NCBI RefSeq assembly: GCF_014646115.1
Contig: NZ_BMMV01000013.1
Location: 62,001 to 126,000, forward strand
Direction of reading: 5' to 3'
Origin: Streptomyces camponoticapitis
GTDB lineage: Bacteria; Actinomycetota; Actinomycetes; Streptomycetales; Streptomycetaceae
DNA length: 64,000 nt
Part shown: piece by piece, positions 30,253 to 38,310 of the stretch
How the letters are laid out: each line of letters starts with the position of its first letter
Position numbering within the stretch: the first letter of the stretch is position 1
Translations under genes and position numbers: made by a program
The notes under the pieces: generated by a model
Told to the model about the DNA's origin: nothing
The model's input: only the letters and a program-made list of their open reading frames with translations
The model's database searches: none

Positions 30253-32424
30253 TCACGTCTGGACCGCGAGGACCAGCGGGAACACTCCTTCGGCTCCGGC
30301 CCTGCGCAGCAGTCGTGTGGCCACCGCCAACGTCCATCCTGTGTCGGAGAGATCGTCGACGAGAAGAACCGGACCCGCCGCCGAGGTGAGGGCCTCGGCC
30401 AACTCCGGTGACACGGTGAACGCCTCGTGCAGCGCCCGTACCCGCTGGGCGCTGTTGGTGCGGGAGATGTGGGTGTCCTGCGCGCCCGGCGCGTACTCGA
30501 CGGTGCCCAGCAGCGGCATCCGGCCCACCTCGGAGATCCGGCTGCCCAGCGACCCCACGAGCTGCGGCTTGCTCCGCGAGGCAACGGTCACGACACCCAC
30601 GGGACGCGGCGGTGCGTCGTCGAGCCCGGACGCCCAACCGCCGGGCCCCTTCGCCCAGTCGGCGAGGACGCTCACCACGGCGTCCACCACGTCGTCGGGG
30701 ACCGGGCCGTCCGGCGACTGCGGCGCCAGCATCGGGCGCAGTCTGTTGCCCCACCCGATGTCCGAGAGCCGGCCGAGCGCCCGGCCGGGGAGACTCCGCT
30801 CGTCGGCGGGGACACGGCCCCTCAGGTCGACGCCCACCGCGGTCAGCCCGGTCGGCCACATCTTGCGCGGCTCCACATCCACGCCGGGCCTGCCCAACTC
30901 GCCCCGGGCCGCGTCCAGGGCGGCGCCGGAGACCTTGTCCGCGAACCGCGCCCCCGCGCAGTTGTCGCAGCGCCCGCAGGGAGCCGCGTCCTCGTCGTCC
31001 AACTGGAGCCGCAGGAACTCCATCCGGCAGGCCGTCGTCGTCGCGTAGTCCCGCATCGCCTGCTGCTCGCTCTGCCGCTGGCGCGCCACCCACGCGTACC
31101 GCTCCGCGTCGTACACCCAGGGCCGGCCGGTGCTGGTCCAGCCGCCCTTGACCCGGTGCACCGCGCCGTCCACGTCGAGCACCTTGAGCATCGTCTCCAG
31201 CCGGGTCCGCCGCAGCTCGACCAGCGGTTCGAGAGCGGGCAGGGACAGGGGCCTGTCCGCATGCGCCAGGACGTCGAGGGTGCGCCGGACGAGCTCCTCC
31301 GGCGGGAAGGCCACCGAGGCGAAGTACTGCCAGATCGCCTCGTCCTCCTTGCCGGGGAGCAGCAGCACCTCCGCGTGCTCCACCCCGCGCCCGGCACGGC
31401 CCACCTGCTGGTAGTAGGCGATGGGGGAGGAGGGAGAGCCGAGATGGACGACGAAGCCGAGGTCGGGCTTGTCGAATCCCATGCCCAGCGCGGACGTGGC
31501 GACCAGCGCCTTGACGCGGTTGGCGAGCAGGTCCTCCTCGGCCTGCTGGCGGTCCGCGTTCTCCGTACGGCCCGTGTACGAGGTGACGGTGTGGCCGCAC
31601 TGGCGGAGATAAGCGGTGACCTCCTCGGCCGCCGCGACGGTGAGGGTGTAGATGATCCCGGAGCCCGGAAGCTCGGCCAGATGATCGGCGAGCCAGCCCA
31701 GACGGTGCGCGGCGTCCGGCAGTCTGAGCACGCTGAGACTCAGGCTCTCCCTGTCCAGCGCACCGCGCAGCACGAGCGCGTCCGTGCCCGCTCCCGTGCC
31801 CAGCTGCTCCGCGACGTCGGCCGTCACGCGTGCGTTCGCCGTGGCGGTGGTGGCCAGCACCGGGACGCCCGACGGCAGCTCGGCGAGCATCGTGCGCAGC
31901 CGGCGGTAGTCGGGGCGGAAGTCGTGCCCCCAGTCGGAGATGCAGTGCGCCTCGTCCACCACCAGCAGGCCCGTGGCCGCCGACAGGGCGGGCAGGACCT
32001 GGTCGCGGAAGTCGGGATTGTTGAGCCGCTCGGGGCTGACCAGCAGGACGTCGACCTCGCCGGCCGCCACCTCGGCCTGGATCGTCTCCCACTCCTCCGA
32101 ATTGGACGAGTTGATCGTGCGCGCGCTGATCCCGGCGCGGGCGGCGGCCTCCACCTGGTTGCGCATGAGCGCCAGCAGCGGGGAGACGATCACGGTCGGG
32201 CCGCTGCCCCGGGCGCGAAGCAGGGACGTGGCGACGAAATACACCGCGGACTTGCCCCAGCCCGTCCGCTGCACGACCAGCGCCCTGCGTTTGTCGGCGA
32301 CGAGCGCTTCGATCGCCCGCCACTGGTCCTCGCGCAGGCGGGCAGCGCCGGTGGCGTCACCGACAAGACGGGCGAGGACGGAGTCGGCCGAGGCCCGGAG
32401 AGCTGCGCGTTCTGCGTTGGTCAT
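30253..32424 (-). CDS. RecQ-family DNA helicase fused to a phosphoribosyltransferase-like domain
   Basis: A 723-residue protein (start ATG at 32424). The helicase core spans about 1-400: REDQWRAIEALVADKRRALVV, Walker A RTGWGKSAV, DEAH box VVDEAHCISDWGHDFRPDY, motif V/VI LATSALGMGFDKPDLG-like and QVGRAGRG. A RecQ zinc-binding set follows (Cys in TACRMEF, then APCGRCDNC, about 510-540). There is no HRDC domain. The last ~110 residues instead contain a PRTase-like region ending in VLLVDDLSDTGWTLAVA, the PRPP-binding loop pattern. It is divergent from a DUF4192 gene, with a DnaA-box palindrome between them. Confidence 0.9.
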   Translation of the reverse strand: MTNAERAALRASADSVLARLVGDATGAARLREDQWRAIEALVADKRRALVVQRTGWGKSAVYFVATSLLRARGSGPTVIVSPLLALMRNQVEAAARAGISARTINSSNSEEWETIQAEVAAGEVDVLLVSPERLNNPDFRDQVLPALSAATGLLVVDEAHCISDWGHDFRPDYRRLRTMLAELPSGVPVLATTATANARVTADVAEQLGTGAGTDALVLRGALDRESLSLSVLRLPDAAHRLGWLADHLAELPGSGIIYTLTVAAAEEVTAYLRQCGHTVTSYTGRTENADRQQAEEDLLANRVKALVATSALGMGFDKPDLGFVVHLGSPSSPIAYYQQVGRAGRGVEHAEVLLLPGKEDEAIWQYFASVAFPPEELVRRTLDVLAHADRPLSLPALEPLVELRRTRLETMLKVLDVDGAVHRVKGGWTSTGRPWVYDAERYAWVARQRQSEQQAMRDYATTTACRMEFLRLQLDDEDAAPCGRCDNCAGARFADKVSGAALDAARGELGRPGVDVEPRKMWPTGLTAVGVDLRGRVPADERSLPGRALGRLSDIGWGNRLRPMLAPQSPDGPVPDDVVDAVVSVLADWAKGPGGWASGLDDAPPRPVGVVTVASRSKPQLVGSLGSRISEVGRMPLLGTVEYAPGAQDTHISRTNSAQRVRALHEAFTVSPELAEALTSAAGPVLLVDDLSDTGWTLAVATRLLRRAGAEGVFPLVLAVQT

Positions 32425-32473
32425 GCCCCCATGCAACCTGATGGCGCGGACAAAGCGCGAATGCCGGAGCCCG

Positions 32474-32497
32474 CCTGTGGATAACGTTATCCACAGG
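32474..32497. promoter_or_regulatory. Perfect head-to-head pair of DnaA boxes
   Basis: A 24-bp perfect palindrome contains two consensus DnaA boxes, TGTGGATAA (32476-32484) and TTATCCACA (32487-32495), separated only by CG. It lies 50 bp from the RecQ-like start and 38 bp from the DUF4192 start, inside the shared promoter region. It could be a DnaA-controlled promoter or a DnaA titration site. There is no sign of an origin (no dnaA, dnaN or box array). Confidence 0.75.
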
Positions 32498-32534
32498 GGT
32501 CGCGGGATTCTGGCTTCCGCGGGACCGTCGAGTC

Positions 32535-33920
32535 ATGAACAAGCACAGCGAACCGACCCGTCCCGCCGACGAGCAGCAGGTCACCCTGCGCAGCCCTGCC
32601 GAACTCGCCGATGCCCTGCCATTTCTGATGGGCTTCCATCCCTCCGACTCGATCGTGCTCGTCGCGCTGCACGGCGACGAGGGCCGCTTCGGCGGGCGGC
32701 TGAGGCTCGGCATCCCGCGCTCGCCCCGCGAATGGGCGCCCGTCTCCGAGCAGTTGGCCGCGTGCCTGGTGGAGGGGAGTTATCGGCGGGGGTCCCGGCC
32801 GGACGGGATTGTGGCCTTCCTCTGCCAGGACCCGGAGGACGGTGCCACGGGCCGTCGCGTACGCGACCGCCTGCATCCCCTCGCGCAGCTGATCCGCACG
32901 AGCTTCGGCAGCCTCGACATCCCCGTGCACGAGGTGCTGTGCATCTCCGACGGCCGGTTCTGGTCCTACTGCTGCCCGGACACGCGCTGCTGCCCACCGG
33001 AAGGCACCCCGCTGGCGCTGCCCGGCACATCCGTGATGGCCGCGGCGTCCATCTACGCGGGGATCCAAGTGCGCGGATCCCTGCGGGAGATGGAGGCGCG
33101 ACTGGAGCCGTGGCGCGGTTCGGCCGCCCGGACGGTGAAGCAGGAAGAGGCGCTGGACGAGGCCGCGGGCGCGCTGGTGCCGATGATTCTGGGCGGTGGG
33201 AATCGCGAGGAGGTCGGCGCGTCGACGCTCCGGGCGGCCCGCGGACTGATGGACCGCCTGGCCCGGACACCACCCGCGCCGCCGAGCAGGCCGGACAGCG
33301 GGCGGGCCGCCGGGGGTATCGGCGAGGGCCCCGACACCGCGGACGACCGGCTCATCGCGGACGATGAAGCGGCGGCGGTCATCATCGGCCTGCAGGACAG
33401 GGAGGTCCGCGACCGGGCGGCGCAGTGGATGGAGGGCCCGGACGCCGAGCCGGCGCTGCGGCTCTGGCGGGCCCTGGCACGTCGATGCGTCGGCTCCTAT
33501 GCCGAGCACGCGGTCGCACCGCTCACCCTGGCCGGGTGGGTGGCCTGGTCCTGCGGAGACGAACCGTCGGCCCGGGTCGCCCTCGGACTGGCCCTGCGCC
33601 TCGACCCCTCGTACACCTTCGCCCAGCTCCTTCATCAGGCCTTCAACGAAGGGCTCGACCCGGAGACCCTGCGGCGCTGCATGTGCGCCGAGCGCATCGC
33701 CACCGCGAGCCCAGAGCCTCGCCAGGTGCGGCAGTCCCCGACGAAGCAGGCCAGGAAGACGATGAAGAGGGTGGTGAAGAGAGCGACGATCAAGAAGGCG
33801 GCGAGCAGGAAGGAGGCACCCGGGACGGTGCCGTCACCGAGGTCCCGTCCCGGCGCGCCGGCGGCACGCGGCCGGGCCGCCGGCCGCGGTGGGCGGCGGG
33901 ACACGAAGAGCGGCAGGTGA
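32535..33920 (+). CDS. DUF4192 domain protein with lysine/arginine-rich tail
   Basis: A 461-residue actinobacterial protein. The N-terminal DUF4192 domain is recognisable from LRSPAELADALPFLMGFHPSDSIVLVAL (about 18-45) and RLGIPRSPREW. The C-terminal half contains EPALRLWRALARRCVGSYAEHAVAPLTLAGWVAWSCGDEPSARVALGLAL, helical and repeat-like. The final ~70 residues are strongly basic (KQARKTMKRVVKRATIKKAA and a Gly/Arg-rich end), like a nucleic-acid-binding tail. No biochemical function is known to me. It is divergent from the RecQ-like helicase and shares its DnaA-box promoter region. Confidence 0.85.
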   Translation: MNKHSEPTRPADEQQVTLRSPAELADALPFLMGFHPSDSIVLVALHGDEGRFGGRLRLGIPRSPREWAPVSEQLAACLVEGSYRRGSRPDGIVAFLCQDPEDGATGRRVRDRLHPLAQLIRTSFGSLDIPVHEVLCISDGRFWSYCCPDTRCCPPEGTPLALPGTSVMAAASIYAGIQVRGSLREMEARLEPWRGSAARTVKQEEALDEAAGALVPMILGGGNREEVGASTLRAARGLMDRLARTPPAPPSRPDSGRAAGGIGEGPDTADDRLIADDEAAAVIIGLQDREVRDRAAQWMEGPDAEPALRLWRALARRCVGSYAEHAVAPLTLAGWVAWSCGDEPSARVALGLALRLDPSYTFAQLLHQAFNEGLDPETLRRCMCAERIATASPEPRQVRQSPTKQARKTMKRVVKRATIKKAASRKEAPGTVPSPRSRPGAPAARGRAAGRGGRRDTKSGR

Positions 33921-34144
33921 GGGCGGGGCCCGCCGCACGCGCCGCGTGCCCGGTGAGGTGAGCGGGGGTGTGACAGCGCCCCGCACCCCAGCCCCTCACC
34001 CGACGCCCCTCACGGGCCGTACGGACGTCGCTTCCGACGCCCTGCCGGAAGCCGAACGGACGAGTGGGCGGCCACCGGGTCCGGGCGCCGTGGAGCCCGG
34101 CACAGGGGCGGCGAAGAAGTCGGCGGACCTGAGCGGAACGGGTG

Positions 34145-34170
34145 TTTATCGTCAGGCAGACGACTAAGAT
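34145..34170 (+). promoter_or_regulatory. Promoter and inverted repeat before the NrtR-like NUDIX gene
   Basis: TCGTC-AGGCA-GACGA (34149-34163) is an inverted repeat. It is followed directly by TAAGAT (34165-34170), a -10 placed 7 nt before the ATG. The repeat occupies the spacer of the promoter, where bound repressor would exclude RNA polymerase. Autoregulation by the NrtR-like product is a reasonable guess. Confidence 0.5.
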
Positions 34171-34177
34171 CACCGCC

Positions 34178-34939
34178 ATGTCGCCCTACGACCCGTCGGC
34201 TTACCCCCCATTCGCAGTCACCGTCGACCTGGTCGTGCTCACCGTGCGCCGCCACGCCCTGTGTGCCCTGGTCGTGCGGCGTGGTGAGGCCCCTTTCCAG
34301 GGGCGCTGGGCGCTGCCCGGCGGCTTCGTCAAGGGCGATGAGGATCTTGGTGCGGCGGCCGCGCGCGAGCTGGCGGAGGAGACGGGGCTGTGCGCCCACG
34401 ACCCGGCGTCGCCCGCGGCGAACGGAGCCCATCTCGAACAGCTCGCCACCTACGGCGCCCCGGAGCGCGACCCGCGGATGAGGGTCGTCAGCGTGGCCCA
34501 TCTGGCACTCGCGCCCGACCTTCCCGCGCCCCGCGCGGGCGGTGACGCCAACAGCGCCCGCTGGGCACCCGTGGACGCGCTGCTTGACCACGACGGCGGC
34601 TTCGGCCGCGACGGCGAACAGCCCGCGCCACTCGCCTTCGACCACGCGCGCATCCTCGGGGACGGGGTGGAGCGGGCCCGTTCCAAGATCGAGTACTCCT
34701 CCCTGGCCACCGCCTTCTGCCCGGCGGAGTTCACGGTCGGCGAGCTGCGCAGGGTGTACGAGGCGGTGTGGGGTGTCGCGCTCGATCCCCGGAACTTCCA
34801 CCGCAAGGTGACCGGCACCCCCGGTTTCCTGGTGCCTTCCGGCGGCACCACCACACGGCAGGGCGGGCGGCCCGCCCAGCTGTTCCGGGCCGGCGGGGCC
34901 ACGGTCCTCAACCCGCCGATGCTGCGTCCCGAGGTCTGA
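34178..34939 (+). CDS. NUDIX hydrolase with NrtR-type winged-helix domain
   Basis: A 253-residue two-domain protein. Residues 1-140 form a NUDIX fold with an intact box GFVKGDEDLGAAAARELAEE-TGL (GX5EX7REUXEEXGU), so catalysis on ADP-ribose or a related diphosphate is plausible. Residues 150-250 match the DNA-binding domain of NrtR regulators (FDHARILGDGVERARSKIEY, FTVGELRRVYEAVWG, DPRNFHRKVTGTPG). NrtR proteins repress NAD-metabolism genes and sense ADP-ribose. Many have lost the catalytic residues; this one has not. ATG at 34178 is used because TAAGAT lies 7 nt upstream; it is likely leaderless. Confidence 0.88.
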   Translation: MSPYDPSAYPPFAVTVDLVVLTVRRHALCALVVRRGEAPFQGRWALPGGFVKGDEDLGAAAARELAEETGLCAHDPASPAANGAHLEQLATYGAPERDPRMRVVSVAHLALAPDLPAPRAGGDANSARWAPVDALLDHDGGFGRDGEQPAPLAFDHARILGDGVERARSKIEYSSLATAFCPAEFTVGELRRVYEAVWGVALDPRNFHRKVTGTPGFLVPSGGTTTRQGGRPAQLFRAGGATVLNPPMLRPEV

Positions 34940-35138
34940 GCCCGCCGCCCGACACCCCTGGGGTCGGTCTTCCGGATCCTGCCGGGCAGCGCGCCCAGTC
35001 ATGCCCGCTGCCTGATCCGGCCTGATCCAAAAGACAGACCCTGGTCGCCACCCTGCGCAACAAGTCGGACATGTCGCGTTATCGTGCTGCGGTACCCATA
35101 CTGCCGCCGAGCGGTCTCACCTCCCCGCGAGAGAAGCG

Positions 35139-36884
35139 ATGCTCCAGGCCATCGGACTCACCAGCACCCCCCACCGCGACCTTCCGCCCGCCGTGGACGA
35201 TCTGACCTTCGAGGCCGCGTCCGGCAGCGTCACGGCGCTGCTCGGCGCCGAGGGCGCCGGCAAGACCACCGCGCTGCGGCTGATGCTCGAACTCGAATCC
35301 GGCCGCGGAATCACATACTTCCGTGGTCGCCCCCTCCACCGCATCGCCCACCCGGCCCGTGAGGTCGGCGTCCTGCTCGGCGACGTGCCCGGCCACCCCG
35401 CGCGCACCACCAAGGGCCAGCTCCGTATGCTCTGCGCCGCCGCCGGCGTGCCCGCCGCGCGTGCCGACGCCCTGCTCGACCTGGTCGGTATCGGCGCGCT
35501 GCGCGACGAACCGCTGGGCACCCTCTCCCTCGGCATGGACCGCCGACTCGGCCTCGCCGCCGCCCTGTTGGGCGACCCGCACACGCTCGTCCTCGACGAA
35601 CCGGCCGCCGGTCTCTCCCCCCGCGAGATCAACTGGCTGCACGGACTGCTGCGGACGCACGCGGCCCAGGGCGGCACTGTTCTCTACACGACCAGTGATC
35701 CCAAGGAGGCGGCCCGCACCGCCGATCGCGTCGTCACCGTCCACGAAGGCCGGCTCGTCGCCGACCAGGAGGCCGCCGACTTCGCACGGACCCGGCTGCG
35801 CCCGCGCGTCGTCATCCGTACCCCGCACGCGGCCAGGCTCGCCGACGCCGTGAACCGCGAGGCGCGCGCAGACCGGCGCTCCGTCGAGGTCGTCACCGAC
35901 TCCGGCGGGCGGCTGACCGTCTTCGGCAGCAACTGCGCCGAGTTGGGTGAGACGGCCTTCCGGCACCACATCCTCGTCCACCAACTCGCCGACGAGACAG
36001 GAGACACCGGCCCGGCGCCCCCGGTGGTCCCGGTGCAGGCCTCAGAGGTACGGCGGACACCCGCGGAGCCCGGTACCGGCCCCCTGTCGCCTCCGCTGCC
36101 CGCGCGGCCCGTGCGCAGCCCTCTGCGCCCCTTCCGCTACGAGCTCCGCCGCTTCCTCGGCGTACGGACCCCCTGGCTGGTCGCCGCCGCCGTCCTGGTC
36201 GCCTCCGTCGCCCTGACCCTGCCGCTCGCCCGTACCGGCAACACGCCGCTGCCCGGCCTCCTCGCGGCCTGGCCATCGTTCCTCCCGCTGCCACCCGCCG
36301 CCCTGGGGGCGGGTCTGCTCGGCGCGTTCGCCTTCGGCGACGAATACCGCTACCCGGCGCTCGCCGCGGGACGGGGCACGGTTCCGCGCCGCATCGGCCT
36401 GCTGCTGGCCAAACTCACCGTCACCGGCGCGGCGGCCCTGCTGCTCGCCGCCCTCACCGTCGTCGTCGACTCGGGGGCCATGAGACTGGTGTACGGCGGC
36501 GGAACGGACGTTGTGCCCCCGGACTGGCCCCCGCTCGCGGCGAGTTGGGCGGGACTGACCGTCGGCTGCGCCTGGGCGGGTCTGCTGGGGGCCGGCATCT
36601 TCCGGGTCACCGGCGCGGGAGTCGCCGCCGTGCTCGCCGTCCCCGTCGTGGTCGTCCCCCTCCTGCAGAAGGGGCTTGCCGTCCCGTCAGCGCGTTCGAT
36701 CGTCGGACTGCCGGCCAGGCTGCGTGAACTGGCGTGGCCCCAATGGCCGGAGGCCGCCGACCGTTGGCTGGTGGCGACCGGCCGGGTGCTTTCCCAGCCC
36801 GTCGGGGCGGCGCTGACGCTGTCGTTGTCCGCCCTGCTCTGCGCGTATCTGTTCACGAGCCTTCGCCGCAGGGCCCGTTGGTGA
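35139..36884 (+). CDS. ABC transporter with fused ATPase and membrane domain
   Basis: A 581-residue protein joining an ABC ATPase and its permease. The ATPase covers about 1-230: Walker A LLGAEGAGKTTALRL, a degenerate signature LGTLSLGMDRRLGLA, and Walker B HTLVLDEPAAGLSPREI with TTSDPKEAA as the switch. After a Pro-rich linker (about 285-325), six hydrophobic segments run to the C-terminus with a final basic LRRRARW. The ABC-2 type is likely. It has no partner gene. It sits just upstream of whiH, a position I recall as conserved in Streptomyces. The substrate is unknown. The 199 bp upstream of it show no gene. Confidence 0.85.
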   Translation: MLQAIGLTSTPHRDLPPAVDDLTFEAASGSVTALLGAEGAGKTTALRLMLELESGRGITYFRGRPLHRIAHPAREVGVLLGDVPGHPARTTKGQLRMLCAAAGVPAARADALLDLVGIGALRDEPLGTLSLGMDRRLGLAAALLGDPHTLVLDEPAAGLSPREINWLHGLLRTHAAQGGTVLYTTSDPKEAARTADRVVTVHEGRLVADQEAADFARTRLRPRVVIRTPHAARLADAVNREARADRRSVEVVTDSGGRLTVFGSNCAELGETAFRHHILVHQLADETGDTGPAPPVVPVQASEVRRTPAEPGTGPLSPPLPARPVRSPLRPFRYELRRFLGVRTPWLVAAAVLVASVALTLPLARTGNTPLPGLLAAWPSFLPLPPAALGAGLLGAFAFGDEYRYPALAAGRGTVPRRIGLLLAKLTVTGAAALLLAALTVVVDSGAMRLVYGGGTDVVPPDWPPLAASWAGLTVGCAWAGLLGAGIFRVTGAGVAAVLAVPVVVVPLLQKGLAVPSARSIVGLPARLRELAWPQWPEAADRWLVATGRVLSQPVGAALTLSLSALLCAYLFTSLRRRARW

Positions 36885-36955
36885 TCGCCGGGTGACCGGA
36901 GCTGTCGCACCTGCCCATAACTCCCTGATTCCGCCCGCTTCTTTACGATAAGTCG

Positions 36956-36980
36956 TCAATCGAAGGGCGGGCGCCGATCA
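36956..36980 (+). promoter_or_regulatory. Candidate sigma-WhiG promoter of whiH
   Basis: GCCGATCA at 36973-36980 matches the sigma-WhiG -10 GCCGATAA at 7 of 8 positions, and TCAA at 36956-36959 is a weak -35. It lies 64 bp before the whiH start. whiH is an established WhiG-dependent gene in S. coelicolor, which supports the reading. Confidence 0.55.
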
Positions 36981-37043
36981 CCCTTTCGTGTGCTTTTCAC
37001 CAAAGACCTCAAGGGGCCGACGAGCGGAGCCGACAAAGGATGC

Positions 37044-37931
37044 GTGAGTACCCTTGCGCACACCATGATGACCGCCGCCCGCTCCGTCGACTCCGGCCTC
37101 CCGGCCCCGGGCGGAATCGACCGCTACCCCTACGCGGAGGCGCCCGGCGCCGACCGCGTTCCCACCCCCGCCTGGGAAGGCGCGGACAACGAGTTGGGCC
37201 GGGTGGGCCGACGCTCGGCGGGCAGCCGGGGCCGTGGACTGCACGGCCAACTCGTCCAGCAGCTCGGCCAGATGATCGTCTCCGGCGATCTGGGCGCCGA
37301 CCGGCCGCTCGTGCCGGAGGAGATCGGCCAGCGCTTCGAGGTCTCCCGCACGGTGGTCCGCGAGTCGCTGCGCGTCCTGGAGGCCAAGGGCCTCGTCAGC
37401 GCCCGCCCCAACGTCGGCACCCGCGTCCGGCCGGTCAGCGACTGGAATCTGCTGGACGCCGACATCATCGAGTGGCGGGCGTTCGGGCCGCAACGTGACG
37501 ACCAGCGCCGCGAGCTGACCGAGCTGCGCTGGACGATCGAGCCGCTCGCGGCCCGTCTCGCCGCCGGCCACGGCCGGGAGGACGTCCAGCAGCGGCTGGG
37601 CGACATGGTCGAGATCATGGGCCACGCCATCGCCCAGGGCGACTCGATCACGTTCTCGCGCGCCGACGCCGAGTTCCACTCCCTGCTGATCCAGCTCGCG
37701 GGCAACCGGATGCTGGAGCACCTCTCGGGGATCGTCTCGGCGGCCCTCCAGGTCTCCGGCGGCCCCGTCACCGGCTGTGACCGCCCCACCGACGCGTCTC
37801 TCGCGCACCACGCGCGGATCGTCGAGGCCCTCGCGGCGGGCGACTCCCAGGGGGCCGAAGCCGCCATGCGGCAGCTTCTGATGGTCCACCCTGAAGTGGA
37901 ACGAGTCGTTCCCGCGCCGCGCGAGCACTGA
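37044..37931 (+). CDS. whiH: Sporulation transcription factor WhiH (GntR/FadR family)
   Basis: A 295-residue regulator needed for sporulation septation in aerial hyphae. GTG at 37044 (AAGGA upstream) gives the N-terminus MSTLAHTMMTAARS, which I recognise from Streptomyces WhiH. After a variable ~65-residue head comes the GntR winged helix (LHGQLVQQLGQMIVSGDLGA, EEIGQRFEVSRTVVRESLRVLEAKG, about 72-130). The FadR-type all-helical effector domain follows, with RWTIEPLAARLAA and the metal-site histidines in EFHSLLIQLAGN and LAHHARIVEAL. Its neighbour hrdB and the WhiG-like -10 upstream support the name. Confidence 0.95.
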   Translation: MSTLAHTMMTAARSVDSGLPAPGGIDRYPYAEAPGADRVPTPAWEGADNELGRVGRRSAGSRGRGLHGQLVQQLGQMIVSGDLGADRPLVPEEIGQRFEVSRTVVRESLRVLEAKGLVSARPNVGTRVRPVSDWNLLDADIIEWRAFGPQRDDQRRELTELRWTIEPLAARLAAGHGREDVQQRLGDMVEIMGHAIAQGDSITFSRADAEFHSLLIQLAGNRMLEHLSGIVSAALQVSGGPVTGCDRPTDASLAHHARIVEALAAGDSQGAEAAMRQLLMVHPEVERVVPAPREH

Positions 37932-38014
37932 CCGCGTCACCGGGGTACCGAGGGCGAGTCCCGCGGTGCCGAGCAGGAAGAGAGAGGTCAGGACGGACGG
38001 GGGCGTACGCGTCA

Positions 38015-38046
38015 CGTGCCGCCGGACCCCAGGGCCCGGCGGCACG
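38015..38046 (+). terminator. Terminator after whiH
   Basis: CGTGCCGCCGG (38015-38025) pairs perfectly with CCGGCGGCACG (38036-38046). The 10-nt loop can itself fold through CCC/GGG. It separates whiH from the hrdB promoters. Confidence 0.75.
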
Positions 38047-38091
38047 AATGCGCGATAAATTCCTTCTGGCTGCTTTGCCGTAAATGAGGTG

Positions 38092-38123
38092 TGACTCGGG
38101 CCACGTGGATTGGGCGTAACACT
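38092..38123 (+). promoter_or_regulatory. Housekeeping-type promoter of hrdB
   Basis: TAACAC at 38117-38122 is a good -10, with TGACTC about 19 bp upstream as a -35. This corresponds to the expected position of a vegetative hrdB promoter, about 190 bp before the start codon. Confidence 0.5.
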
Positions 38124-38164
38124 CCGCGAGGCAGGGCGATGACCTAAGAGGTGACAGCCACGGA

Positions 38165-38191
38165 GGGAACAGCGCCACGAGGAGTGGCGTT
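38165..38191 (+). promoter_or_regulatory. Sigma-R-type promoter of hrdB
   Basis: GGGAAC (38165-38170), exactly 18 nt, then GTT (38189-38191) fits the sigma-R consensus GGAAT/C-N18-GTT. The second hrdB promoter in S. coelicolor is known to be under the thiol-stress factor sigma-R, so conservation here is expected. Confidence 0.75.
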
Positions 38192-38310
38192 GTACGCAGC
38201 CTCCGAGGTCCAGCCCGCGCCGTCGGCGCATCCCCAGTCGACGGTCGTCGGCTCCGCCCCGATCCTTGGGGGGAGCCGGAAGCCGTTTCCATCGTTCCGA
38301 GAGGTTGTTC

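Noticed and set aside
32474..32497. Chromosomal origin of replication
   Set aside because: Only one pair of DnaA boxes and no dnaA, dnaN, gyrB or box array; interpreted as promoter or titration site.
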